Positions 1-10,620 of a stretch of 64,000 nucleotides of DNA are shown here, one piece after another. This DNA is from Congeria kusceri. Taxonomy: Eukaryota > Mollusca > Bivalvia > Myida > Dreissenidae. The notes under the pieces are model-generated. The model was not told the DNA's origin and did not search any database. It saw nothing but the letters and a program-made list of their open reading frames with translations. The position numbers were made by a program, and so were the translations under genes. Each line of letters begins with the position of its first letter. The first letter of the stretch is position 1. The stretch is taken from positions 20,173,701 to 20,237,700 of the forward strand of contig CM051028.1 in the NCBI GenBank assembly GCA_027627225.1. Reading direction: 5' to 3'.

Positions 1-376
1 CTGTGTGTATTGGCAGAATATCAAGTTTATCATGCTTGTCTCGAAATAGTGAAGCGTTCGGCCAGCCTCGCGATCCCATGTTTCTGCACCTCGCATGATT
101 AACTGGACCTTTATCCAACACTCACATAATATTCTCTTTAAATAAAATACGACACTCATGACTCTTTAACAAATCCTGTTTCTTCCAGCAAACCAACGGT
201 TTAAAATAAAACAGTAACATTCATAATAAATATCTACCAACAAGAACCTAAAACAAATCTAAACATAAGTTAAGAGTATGTTTGTAAAAAAAAATGTTCG
301 TACCTATACTCGTACACGTCGTTAAAAGACAATAAAACCAGAGTTTTAGATTCTCTGCTTATCTGCGTCGGCGTCT
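1..376. other. 3' flank of kinase gene A, nothing recognised
   Basis: AT-rich sequence beyond the stop codon of the minus-strand gene A. It presumably holds that gene's 3' untranslated region. I see no canonical AATAAA on the minus strand and no other coding signal. Confidence 0.4.
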
Positions 377-1432
377 CTATTTCAAAAAAATATAGTCTGC
401 ATCAAAAAACACATCGCTGAACAGTGCAACTTCCGGTCGTTCATCTGGTCGGTATTTCCAGGCGTCGTTCAAGATGGACCAGATCTCTGGGTTAACCTCT
501 ATGCCTTCCGGTATTTCCGGCGCGCAGCCCTTTTCGCCTACCTTCTTCTGAAGTTGTAACAAGCTGAAGTCCGGATACGGTTCCTCTTCGTATACGATCT
601 CGAATACGATCAGCGCGAGGCTCCAGATGTCAGCGCGCATCATGTCGCTCGCTTTCAAGTGTTCGCCTCGCAGAACTTCCGGCGCGCAATAGCGCGGCGT
701 TCCAATCCCAGAAACGGTGGTGGCACTTCCAGTCGAAGACGTCTCAAAATGTTTCCTCACCATGCTCAATCCGAAATCGGAAATCTTCACAACAATATCC
801 CCATTAGATGTCATCGTCATCAGGATGTTGTGCGGCTTGAGGTCACAGTGCGCGACGTTCTTCCCATGCAGGTAAATCATTCCGAGGCATATTTGACGGA
901 TAATCGCCAGGCGTTGATCGTCCTCCATGCCAGCCATGTTATCATTGATGTGGATGACTTTGAACAAGCATTCCTTCATGTACTCCATCACGATACAAAG
1001 GTGTTCCGGCTCCTCGCATGCGCCGATGTACCGCACGATGTTCTGATGATCGAAACTCCGGAAGAGCTTAATTTCAGCCTTGAATAGATCAACCTTCTTA
1101 CGTGTCATTTTCCTAGTTTTCATTTCCTTCACCGCTACCGCAGTTCCCCGCCACTCCGCCAAGAAGACCATCGCGAACCCTCCCTCGCCAATCTGCTCCC
1201 GTAACGTCAGCTCCGAGTACGGAATGAGATCATCCACTTCCGGCAGTTGCTCCGTGGTTGTCGCCTCGACTCCGTGTTCGTCGTACCAATCCCTTTCTGC
1301 CTGTTGGCGCATGACCATATTCATGTACTGCAACTTCGCCATTTGTTTCGCGTCGTCGGTTTGGAAATATGGCATCGGTCCGCTATCAAGGGGGCGACAA
1401 TCGTCCAGAAAACCGTCTGAATATCCAAGAAC
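377..1432 (-). CDS. Locus A, exon 2: TKL-like protein kinase domain
   Basis: This is the C-terminal coding exon of a two-exon gene whose first coding exon is 2003-3100. It encodes a complete Ser/Thr-type kinase domain of the TKL kind. Numbering from the internal Met at 1375: glycine loop GEGGFAMV at 63-70, VAVK lysine K83, alpha-C glutamate E101, catalytic loop HCDLKPHN (D178, N183, with Cys in place of the usual HRD Arg), DFG at 200-202, APE at 231-233, DIW aspartate D249 and the late-lobe arginine R303. All catalytic residues are present, so it should be active. The exon starts at 1432 after a TTTACAG acceptor and contributes 19 codons before the internal Met, which is therefore probably not the true start. 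The Cys in the catalytic loop suggests that it is not activated in the usual RD-kinase way. Of four copies in this window, this is the only one with every motif. The TKL assignment rests on motif style only. Confidence 0.9.
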   Translation of the reverse strand, partial: VLGYSDGFLDDCRPLDSGPMPYFQTDDAKQMAKLQYMNMVMRQQAERDWYDEHGVEATTTEQLPEVDDLIPYSELTLREQIGEGGFAMVFLAEWRGTAVAVKEMKTRKMTRKKVDLFKAEIKLFRSFDHQNIVRYIGACEEPEHLCIVMEYMKECLFKVIHINDNMAGMEDDQRLAIIRQICLGMIYLHGKNVAHCDLKPHNILMTMTSNGDIVVKISDFGLSMVRKHFETSSTGSATTVSGIGTPRYCAPEVLRGEHLKASDMMRADIWSLALIVFEIVYEEEPYPDFSLLQLQKKVGEKGCAPEIPEGIEVNPEIWSILNDAWKYRPDERPEVALFSDVFFDADYIFLK

Positions 1433-2002
1433 CTGTAAACAAGACGTTAAAAATTGGACTCAAAAGTCAATGAAACATTATTCGCGGTGAACAAAGCATA
1501 TTAAGATTGGAATAATTTATATTGTAAGTAATTTTGTTCACATACAACATGGCGTCATACCTTGAACAATTTGCGAACCACTTTTTTCCAACAGATTCAT
1601 ACACTTAGCCACTGCACATACACATTGTATAATTCAAGTTTAGAATACAGTGAAACTTACGGATTTGGACGTGTAATTAAATCAGGGTTTTCAATAAATT
1701 TTGGTTAACAAGGCCCAAATAAGAAAGCAGCATGCCTTAGCAGGGTGTTTCTGCGTTCTGGACAACTTTGGGAGCATTTGATCAGCTCATTGAAAGTGAT
1801 TTTCATAAGCAATATACCTCTTCTATGTACCAAACTGAAAACGTCAATGTGTAATGCTTAAGTTCTCGTTTCTTCACTTAAGATTAGAATTCATGTTATT
1901 ATTCAAGTAAGCCGAAGAGAAGCACTTAACTGTAAAGTAAATTATTTGTAAAACTAGCAAAGTAATCGTCTATGTATGTTTATATAAAATGTAAATCCTT
2001 AC
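1433..2002 (-). other. Locus A intron (phase 0)
   Basis: A 570-bp intron read on the minus strand. The donor is GGG|GTAAGG (intron begins at 2002) and the acceptor is TTTACAG|GTTCTT (ends at 1433). Both flanking codons are whole, so removal joins the repeat exon to the kinase exon in frame. Nothing else is seen inside it. Confidence 0.8.
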
Positions 2003-3100
2003 CCCGTTTTCATCCATATGCCTCTGTACCATGTGCCTGATCTCTTCGGTTTCTTTGGAAACCTTTCTGCTATGTGGCATGCAGCCGCGAGGCAGTCCGA
2101 CCCGTTTCAGGTCCCTGTTCTCTTTGCTGTCGATGTACGTTTTTATGGTAACCGTTTTATCTTTCTTGTGGAACACCATTGTTCCAATTGGTTTCCCTAC
2201 CCGACCCAGCCGACGGTTCAGCTCGTTATCTGTGTACGTCAGGACAGTGGATGACACCACCGCCGTCCCGAGGGGCAACCCGACCCGGCCAAGCTTTCGG
2301 TTGAAAGCATTGTCCCGGTATACTTTTGTCTGTGTCGTACTTGCTGTTACTGATGTAGACTGCGCTGTGTGGCTGATTTTCGGGATCACCATGCTTCCTA
2401 CCGGCATTCCGACCCTTCCGGTGCTTCGATTGAAAGCGTTGTCAACGTACGTCTTGCTTGATGAATCGTCATAACCGGAAAAGCTTCCGCGTTCGTGCTT
2501 CACGCTCGGTGGTCTCTCTTCGGTGTCATTTTTAGAAATCGGCATACTACCCATGGGCATCCCGACCCTACCAGCACTGCGGTTGAAAGAATTATCGACG
2601 TACGTCTTGGTAGAATTACTGGAAACGCTTTCGGTTTCGTATCTTGCACTTAAAGGGAAGTCCTCCTTTTTAGAAATCGGCATACTACCCACCGGCAACC
2701 CAACCCGCCCGGCACTGCGGTTGTAGGCGTTATCGACATACGTCTTCGACGACGATGCGGATGATTCGCTGATGGTTCCTGACGCAGGTCTGCTTCCGTA
2801 ATGACCCCCACTTCCACCACTGCTCTTCGAACACGGCATGCTACCCTTCGGCATTCCTACCCGTCCAACGGACCTGTTGTATGCGTTGTCCACATATGCG
2901 CCCGAAAACGACGCCGACGATGGTCTACCACTCGAGTATCCGCCATCGAATAAAGCACTGCCGCCGCTGGAACCGAAACCACTACTTCCGGAACTTCCGC
3001 CACTGGACCCACTTCCTTTCGAGATCACGTGACTACCGACGGGCATCCCCACCCGACCGACACTCCGGTTATACGCGTTGTCTACATACGACCGCGGCAT
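2003..3100 (-). CDS. Locus A, exon 1: eight YVDN/GRVG repeats
   Basis: First coding exon, 366 codons, spliced in phase 0 to the kinase exon for a 717-residue protein. It holds eight copies of a motif close to Y-x-D-N-x-x-N-R-x-x-G-R-V-G-x-P-x-G-[S/T], beginning at residues 5, 69, 121, 167, 218, 261, 289 and 322. Most are followed by a short M-x-x-S-K tail. The linkers shorten toward the kinase (repeat spacing 64, 52, 46, 51, 43, 28, 33). They are Ser/Gly-rich at first and more charged later. The ATG at 3098-3100 lies 11 nt inside the exon, after a TTTTTTCAG acceptor at 3112-3120, so a 5' non-coding exon must exist. There is no signal peptide or membrane segment. I do not recognise the repeat as a named domain. 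It could be a docking or scaffold region, or a substrate for the attached kinase (inference). Confidence 0.88.
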
Positions 3101-3900
3101 GTTCTATCAAACTGAAAAAATGAAACGTTCACCAATGCTTAAATAACCATGTACTTTGTAAATGTTCAATTTGCAACGACCATTGTAAAAGCGAACAATC
3201 ACGCAATATGTTTTTCCGTTACCTTTAACATATGAAATTTCGAATACCGTCTGTACAAGCTGTTCACATCTTATTCCCATTCACAGTATATATAACATTT
3301 TATGAAATACGGCAACCTGTTATTTATTACACTTCAAACATAGAACAGTAGTTTTGTTATTATCCATACTGCAAACACAAACAAATATCAAATTATTAAA
3401 ATGTTCTCTAAAAACTTTCAAAACAGTTATTAATGTTTTCCATTATAAATCTAGAAATCAAAAATTTTAATAGGAAAAAAGTATACTAATACTTTTTATG
3501 TACTTCGGATGTTATATCTTAGCGTATGTCACGGTGTCACTAAGGAAGTGTGACAGATAGAGTGAGACTTAAATTGTGGTTTCATTATGCAAATCACAAT
3601 TTTGCAACTAGGATTACAAAGTGTTACTCGTTTGTTACGGCCTAAACTTACATCATGCAATCAGCAATCGATTACAAGACAGAAAGATCTGAACGCTTAA
3701 CACAGCTAGCCCTATTTCTATGTTACACTCAACATAATAATTATGTTGAGTATATATTATAAATTTGTTTGAAAGTATTACACTTGAACTTCGGTTTCTT
3801 TTATGAATATACTCAACGTTTCTTGCGAACCTTAAAATTCGGAAACTCTCGACTGACCACCAAGTTCTCCAATTCATTCAAATCATTAAATCAAGACTTG

Positions 3901-4084
3901 TAATAATAATAATAATTATAATAATAATAATAACTTTATTTTATGAAGAATTTACATTATGAAACACTGTTGATAATAACGATGATGATGATGGTGGTGG
4001 TGATGATGGTGATAATTATGATGGTGATGGCGATGTTGATGATGATGTTGATGATGATATTTGATAACGATGATGATGATGATA
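3901..4084. repeat. (AAT)n and (GAT)n microsatellites
   Basis: Interrupted AAT repeats occupy 3901-3933. A long imperfect GAT/GGT tract occupies about 3981-4084. The AAT tract is followed by sequence reading TTTATTTTATG, which resembles the 3' end of an LTR-less retroelement on the minus strand, but no coding remnant supports this. Confidence 0.85.
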
Positions 4085-4204
4085 AACTACAAAATTATAA
4101 CACTCTTGCAAAAACACAACAGACACTTCAAAATCAGTTGTTCAATCACCGCAACATCAATTAAACCATGTATCGACTCGCCAGACATTGTTTATTTGTT
4201 TGGG

Positions 4205-4420
4205 GTTTTCGCCGTTTTTAAGTGTACTTACTTATGCCTGTAACTGACAACTGCCTTACTTGAATCAGAGGTAGGGAGAGTATGGCCGTATACATAATTT
4301 CATGACCAATCCCCACACAAGTTTAGTTATGTGGCCGGGCTGGGGAGTGAACTCACGAACTCCGGATTGACATTCCAGCGCTCTACCAACTGACTTTCCG
4401 GGCTCGGCCACCAGACATTC
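4205..4420 (-). mobile_element. tRNA-derived SINE (minus)
   Basis: Read on the minus strand, the head (about 4420 to 4330) has an A-box-like AGTCAGTTGGTAGAGC and a B-box-like GAGTTCGTGAGTTCACTCC. It is followed by a tail unrelated to tRNA running to about 4205. This layout is that of a Pol III-transcribed SINE. The edges are approximate. Confidence 0.6.
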
Positions 4421-4514
4421 AAATCATAGATGCACTTTAAGATCAACTCGGCATATTTTCATAGCGTTAATGGACGATTTCAGCAATCACCCTTCCTCAT
4501 TTCAACCATAAAGA

Positions 4515-4690
4515 GCTCAAATCAAATTGCGGTGGGGTAAGGGATACGGCGTCGGCTTGTGGTCGGGAGATCGATCCCTACTCGGAGAGCGTTTGAATGA
4601 TCTTTCCTAAAATACACCAGGTTCTGGAAATACCCAGGAAACTGACTCGACAGTGTCACAATAAGCCGCTGTGTTATGACACAAGCTAAA
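4515..4690 (+). mobile_element. tRNA-derived SINE (plus)
   Basis: A second SINE-like element in the opposite orientation to the one at 4205-4420. The B-box-like core is GGGAGATCGATCCCTACTC. The tail reads through CCAGGAAACTGACTCG and ends in an A-rich TAAAATAAATA at about 4690. The A box is weak. The edges are approximate. Confidence 0.5.
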
Positions 4691-5434
4691 ATAAATAGGT
4701 TTAAACTAAACTAATCGTAAACTCACCATGACATGATGAAACCTTCATTTCTTCAAATCACAAAAACTGTGACCCATACGTGTTGTTGTTGTTGTTGTTG
4801 TTGAGACATAATTAACGTGCTATCTCATGTTGTACAAACATCCCGAAGATTCCATACGACAAGTCCTTTGTAGTTTACAAATAATTTTAATGTCATACAG
4901 AATTATACGTTTCAATCATTCGCCATTTAAAATTGTCAAATTACTACAATTTCAGCGATCGTATAGTGGTTATAAGGCGTATAAAAATATGTTTGTTGCA
5001 GGTTACATGCCCAAAAAATTAGGGTAGGTAGGTCGGGATTTATTTTCTAATATTTTTTTTATCTGGTAAATGGTCAACTTGAAGATTCTAAAACTGAATA
5101 AATATTCAAAACATATCAGTAAAATCCCTAAACATTGTTTATAAGTGGATATTTTCAAAACAAAACACTTATTTATCCATCAACGCATTTAATTATTGAA
5201 ACAGGTAAATGAAACAGACATTTATCTTACAAACCCAATAAACTGTGCTCGGCTCGGGGCATTTTTTTAGGATAGGTCGGGTAACCTGAATCAAACATAT
5301 TTTTTTACGCCTAAATTAACAAATAGTTCTTATTTTCCAGTTTTTATTAAATATAAAACATAAGAAATTATTCACAAACAATTCACTTATAACTATTTTA
5401 AAATCCGACAAAAAGTCTCCGTCCGCACTTCCCT

Positions 5435-5560
5435 GACGGCGCTAACTTAGCAACGTGCGATTCTCGATAGAACTGGCGCGCCGGGACGTATTTCACCCGG
5501 TATTTATATGTTTAATCCACTAGTGCTTAGTAATGCTTACGTGACCATCGCGGCGCAAAA
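5435..5560 (-). promoter_or_regulatory. Probable core promoter of locus A
   Basis: On the minus strand a TATA element, TATAAATA, lies at 5508-5501. It is preceded about 30-45 bp upstream by GGTCACGTAAGC and followed by an unusually GC-rich stretch (GGCGCGCC at about 5476). This is the expected order of upstream element, TATA and start region for minus-strand gene A. The same module recurs at about 10440-10620, which suggests functional or recent common origin. The start site has not been shown. Confidence 0.5.
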
Positions 5561-6317
5561 TGTGCTCTTATGTCGACACCTTGATGATTTAACTATCCTT
5601 TAGGGTTGACTGCATTAAGAATTGAAAATAAACAGCCAATTGCAAAAAAACGCTATTTCGGAGTTCATAGTAAAGTGAATCTTATGCCGAAAGCCCTACG
5701 AAAAAGTGTTACAACACCCAATGAGAACCATTTCGAATTTGCCAGGCATTTCCGCATGCAGTCTAAGTGGCGCCACAATGTGCGCAGTCATCAGTGATTA
5801 CGACGGTGCTTTCTTTCATTAAAGTGTATATTTACGATCTTATAACAGATATAGTGGCATAAACACAATTAAAAAATAAAATTAATTAACATAAAGATCT
5901 ATATAAAAACGGAATAAAAGTTAAGAACAAACATTGCTTTTAAACGCACAACAAGCTAGCTTTTAATCACCGAATAGTTTTCGCTTGTACAAGCGGAAAC
6001 TCAAATACATGTATATACGTTGACTAGACAGTTGGTTTCAATCGTGATACATCGACCACCTCCGGAATGCTCCGTAAGATAGATTTTTAGAACCGCCTGT
6101 GTACCCAGAGTGAGTTGGTTTAGGTTACACAACACTAATAAACAATACAAAAGTCGACACTAGTACTTGTAGATGTAATGGATATTGAAGCGTTTGCTTC
6201 GTCATGTTTATGTTTTTCTGCTTGCTTTCAAGTTTTATTGTCGCTTTCATCTGTTTATTTTGAAAAGAAAAATTGATCTCGAAGATCGTACATACACACT
6301 TCAATAACACACACACT
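5561..6317. other. Intergenic, duplicated upstream of locus A
   Basis: The first 200 bases continue the similarity with about 10620-10900 (for example a shared TGCCGAAAGCC stretch). The rest, to 6317, shows nothing recognisable. Confidence 0.4.
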
Positions 6318-6838
6318 CTGACGCGTGTAAACCAAAAGTGTTTTTCAAAGACAGCACATGCATGTTCCTCAATGAAAGCGTGTTATTAACATTCCTCCAA
6401 ATTAACGACATGTTGGGTACAATTTTATGTATTTCTTGGACTTTTGTAATTTTCATGGAGATCAAATACCAGTTACACGATGGCAGATTTTTCTTCTATA
6501 ATACACACGCCTCTTGTTGTTATGCTGTGTGTTTTAGTGCAGTTAATGTCATAAAAGTAAGTTTTTTTGTTTTTTTGCATAAATTTATCTACAAAATAAC
6601 TGTACAACGACAATATTGGTTAATAATAGTGATTTCTTGACTAAATAGTATGATATGGAAATAATACGCATTTTATCTTTGTTTCTGATAATAAAACACA
6701 TACATATTAAGGATTATTTCACAGTTTATTGTGTGTGCGTGTCGCACAGGGAGTGTATACGTTTTCCAGGAAATGAACAACGCTGTATGAAACATACACG
6801 TGCTGTCTTTGAGAAACACTTTTCGGTACACGCGTCAG
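6318..6838. mobile_element. MITE-like element with about 50-bp inverted ends
   Basis: The left end (6318-6368) and the reverse complement of the right end (6783-6838) match closely. They share CTGACGCGTGTA, then AAAGTGTTT, TCAAAGACAGCAC and a TGCATGTT/TGTATGTT stretch. The 521-bp interior has no transposase. No clear target-site duplication is visible, so the superfamily is undetermined. Confidence 0.6.
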
Positions 6839-8180
6839 TCCCCAGTGTTGACTGACAAACACAAAACCCTCTCACTACCGCATACCGGTCAATTCTGATT
6901 TCTATACAAGCAGCACTGAATGAAATTCAATAAGTCTGTTCCAAGCGAGCAATTTACACCGTATAACGCTACATCCAACTGCTAGGTCATTAAGCATGGT
7001 GGTAGAATGGTGATATCACAGTTCATGGCTTATCAGCCAACGTTAACCCCTTTATCGAGACACAATAAGAAATATCTTGAAATCATATTCGGCCTCTGTG
7101 GTAAGTCTGCAAATGAGTACGGTAAATTTACTTTCCATTATTAAAAACTTATAAATGTGTATCACGGATGATTTCTGCTTACAATTCACTTATCCGTCGC
7201 ATGTCTGACTAGATCCGATCGGCACACAATACCAAATCACATACTTAATCATAATAGATTCTATACTCCTCCTAATATATTATTACGTTACTTTGTTTTA
7301 TGGATTTAAAAAAAATGCATGTGCTCGTCAGTTTCTCAGGATTTTCTAATAAATTAAAAATATATGCAACGAAAAGTCAACACTGAAAATATGCTTGAAC
7401 GGTAATCGGAACACGGCAATCTACTTTTATGTTATGTAGTTCATTTCTATCGGAAGCACATGCATCAATGGCGAGATAATTATTATCGTCACCTGTCAGG
7501 AATGTGTCATTGATAGCCCTCAACGCTTGACCTGACAATGACCTAGAAAGCAGAGGATAAATTTGTTCAAGAGCATCGGGTCAGTTTGCCCTAGCCGTTC
7601 ATGTACGTGGCGGAAGTATAGCCGTCCATGTACGTGGCGGGAGTATTGTTTTAGACACATTGCCCTATTTATATAGACGGGGTCCGCACTTAAAAGTAGT
7701 AAATGTATTCACATCAGGCATCGTTTCCAAACGTCCAATCTATTGCTATATTAACCGAGAACCATACAAAACTCAGAATAATAACTGGGTTTTAACAAAC
7801 TGTACTATATGGTCACTTACTACAGTCACAGAAAATGTGCTGTGTACTTGTTTACTTGGTTTACTGGCTTAGGCATTTGTTGGACATTACGTCTGATGAC
7901 ATACAGGGTGATTATATTAGGAAAGAAAACGACCTCGGATGAGTTTGGGATCAAGGAAGAAATTATATACACATTAATAACTAAAATCGAAAATAACATC
8001 GAGTCTACAACTTTAGAACGTTTTGCAAACTTTCGGTTAACTCAAGTCCATATTATCAATATAGTGTTGATTGTGGCATAAATGTATATTAAGTAATGAC
8101 AACATGTAGAAAATAATACGAATTTCGCTTATATGTCAATGCTCTGCAAAATCAACGCCGCACACACTGAACAGTGCTGG
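6839..8180. other. Intergenic, one short tandem duplication
   Basis: Nothing coding is recognised. A 27-28-bp unit containing CATGTACGTGGCGG is present twice in tandem at about 7593-7647. Confidence 0.4.
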
Positions 8181-8777
8181 CTACGGTGTTCTGTTAGGGC
8201 CACTCGTTGTTTAGCACTTTCGACCTTCGATTACAAGAGTGAGAACGCGAGAACACGATACGAAGTAGCGAAATTAAGATGAGAAATTGCTAGATTACGA
8301 TGCGAAATCGCGAAATCAATATCGGACTCTCGCTTTGTAATCTCGCGCCCTCGCATCGTGTTTTCGCGTTTTCGATGCGAGGTTGCGAAATTAATATCGC
8401 GATCTCGCATCGTGTTTTTGCTTAAGCATAGGTCGAAATTGCGAAACAACGATAGGCATATCGTACTCTCGCTTTCCGGTTGCATAAGTGCAGACAAGTA
8501 ATTTCGGCGGATGCGATATCGCGATATTAATTTCGCAATCTCGCATCGTGTTTTCGCATTCTCGACCTTTGGATTTACAAGGGCGAAAACGCGAAAACAC
8601 GATGCGAGGGCGCGAGATTAAGATGCGAGATCGCGAAATGAATATAGCGATCTCGCATCGTAATATCGCTATTTCGCATCGTGATTTCGCTACTTCGTAT
8701 CGTCTTCTCGAGTTCTCGCGCTTGTTAATTATAGGTCTAAAGTGCGAAACAACGAATGGCCTAACGGAACACCGTAG
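8181..8777. mobile_element. Foldback element with CGCGAAA-rich core
   Basis: The ends are inverted repeats of about 46 bp. The left begins CTACGGTGTTCTGTTAGG and the right, reverse complemented, begins CTACGGTGTTCCGTTAGG; both continue through TCGTTGTTT and GCACTTT. The 500-bp interior is built almost wholly of short alternating motifs such as GCGAAATCGCGA, CGCATCGTG and TTTTCGC on both strands, so it can fold on itself many times. There is no coding capacity. It resembles a non-autonomous DNA transposon. Confidence 0.7.
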
Positions 8778-10439
8778 CTGGCAAAAATATGCTATTTACA
8801 AACATTTCAGTTTATACACACCACAGGCCTACATTTTAATGGTAAATCTACCTGCATAATCCATATAATAAACATACTCTTAAACACTACAGTACGTAAT
8901 TACGAAATGTAAACATATGTATATAGACTATATGCAGGAAAATTTTAGATTATTTACTTCAGACAAATAAATTACAAATAATAGATTCACCTACCAGAGG
9001 GAAGAATATGAAAACCAGGTTTCGTCTGTCGCAGCACGTATAATACGCTTTGGTTTTCTGAAAATCTATTTTTAGCCCGAAAGGAATATTACTCATTTTG
9101 GTTTCGTTTTCTCGATTTCCTTTCTATAAATGCTCGTTTTCAGAAAATACAAGTTGTTTTGTGTTCTGTTTACGACGGTTAATGTGGTTTACCGGCGTAT
9201 AACGGATTTGTAATATTAATGTTTCAATAAACTAATTTAGCCGTTATAATAGAAAACAACCTAAGTAATGATACCGAAACGAAAGAAATCAAAGCGTTGA
9301 ACGGCCTAGAGCTGTTCGCTATTGAATTGCATAACACAACTCAGTCTTTTCAAATGTTAATAGCAACACCAATTTAATTGAACAATTTCAAAACAAATTG
9401 TTGAGATTGTGTCTAAACGAAAACATGCCTGCAGTTTTGAATATTATAAATAAATAATACAATTTAATGATTTTTATAACGCCCCAAACCAGTATATTTC
9501 AATATAATTTCATCAATTTCACAAAATGTAGAAATATGAAGTACAATTGGCATGCAATGCCATCGATCCAAAAGTTTGATACTAGCCAATATATTATTGA
9601 TACATGTATAAATCTGAGTATATTATGCGTTCTGTTTAATATATGGCAAAATATTGTAAGTAGCGGTGGTGGCACGGGGACATGCCACCCTCTTCCCCCC
9701 CCCCCCACCCACCCAATTTGTTTTCTTGCTAGAATTTCGATGATATCTCATTAACGATATATTTTTGCTTATTGAAATATATAGTCGTGGTAAAATATGT
9801 ACCCCTATCTATTGTTGTGCGACTTAACAAATTTCAATAATACAAAGTCGCATATACAACTTTCTGCTGATTAGCTACGTGATAAGGTTCTTCAATTAAA
9901 TATCCCGAAGAATGCCAGAGAAAAGGTTTTATACACCAGACAGTCAGATTTCATTGATATAGATCTATTTGAAAGTCAATAATGAAAGAGATATTTTAAG
10001 TTTTAGTATGTATCTAAAAATAATGATAAATAATATTTTCCTGTGATCGAATTAAGAAATAATGTTCGATTTATAGTTGTTTATCGGCATATAAACAACG
10101 ATTTTGAGTTCTGATGCATAGGAATTACACCACGAGGGCGTTAGCTCGAGTTGTTAAATAGCCACGCATAAGAACGACAAAAAGTTATTTATTTGTCAAT
10201 AAACAACGATAATGCGAAAATTATTTCGATTCTTACATGAACGAAACTTCTTTTTGCGTTGTTTATGGGTAGTTTAATAACGATACGTATGTTCTTTGTT
10301 TATACAAAAAATAGGGATTATCATGTTAGAATAATGATTAAACTACAACTCCGTTCATTGAAACGAAAATAACACTTAAAAGAAAATAAGAAACCACCAA
10401 TTAGAAAAATAAGATATCCGTGAACTATAATCCGAAAAT
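8778..10439. other. Intergenic, nothing coding
   Basis: AT-rich DNA with a C-rich homopolymer run near 9695-9706 and weak local inverted repeats around 10075-10270 built on ATAAACAACG. No gene is supported. Confidence 0.35.
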
Positions 10440-10620
10440 GTAAGTGTTCGCATTCCCATGACGCTACATTGGGAGACACACGTTCGTGCGGTTATGACGC
10501 GCCAGGACTTATTTTCCCCCGATATATATAATGAATCTGCAGTTAAGCTTACGTGACTATCGCGGTATAGTAGATCCCTGCCAGATGTCAACGCCATTGC
10601 ATCAACATCTGTCCGCGATA
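10440..10620 (-). promoter_or_regulatory. Orphan copy of the locus A promoter module
   Basis: About 140-180 bp resembling 5435-5600. It has the same GCTTACGTGAC-ATCGCGG block (10547-10564), a TATATATA element (10530-10522, minus) at the matching distance, and a matching GACGCGCCAGGAC start-region stretch. On the minus strand no repeat-kinase gene follows before locus A's own promoter, so it looks like the remains of a lost gene copy. Activity is unknown. Confidence 0.45.

Larger units (their letters stand above)
3112..5434 (-). other. Probable 5' leader intron of locus A, repeat-rich
   Basis: The stretch between the acceptor in front of A's first coding exon and the TATA-type promoter near 5.5 kb. 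It contains AAT and GAT microsatellites (3901-4084), two tRNA-derived SINEs, a (GTT)6 run at about 4784-4803, and otherwise anonymous AT-rich DNA. No coding exon is visible. I could not identify the donor of the leader exon. Confidence 0.45.

Noticed and set aside
659..1087. Long plus-strand ORFs opposite the locus A kinase exon (also at 1080-1490 and over the other kinase and repeat exons)
   Set aside because: They are antisense shadows of conserved coding exons. They show no domains and the opposite strand explains the open frame.
6338..6855. Two ORFs (100 and 66 codons) within 6338-6855
   Set aside because: They lie almost wholly in the MITE with inverted ends, with low-complexity hydrophobic or basic peptides and no homology signal.
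8231..8859. ORFs rich in RDxxFAISHR-type repeats on both strands
   Set aside because: They lie inside the foldback element and reflect its short CGCGAAA words, not a protein.
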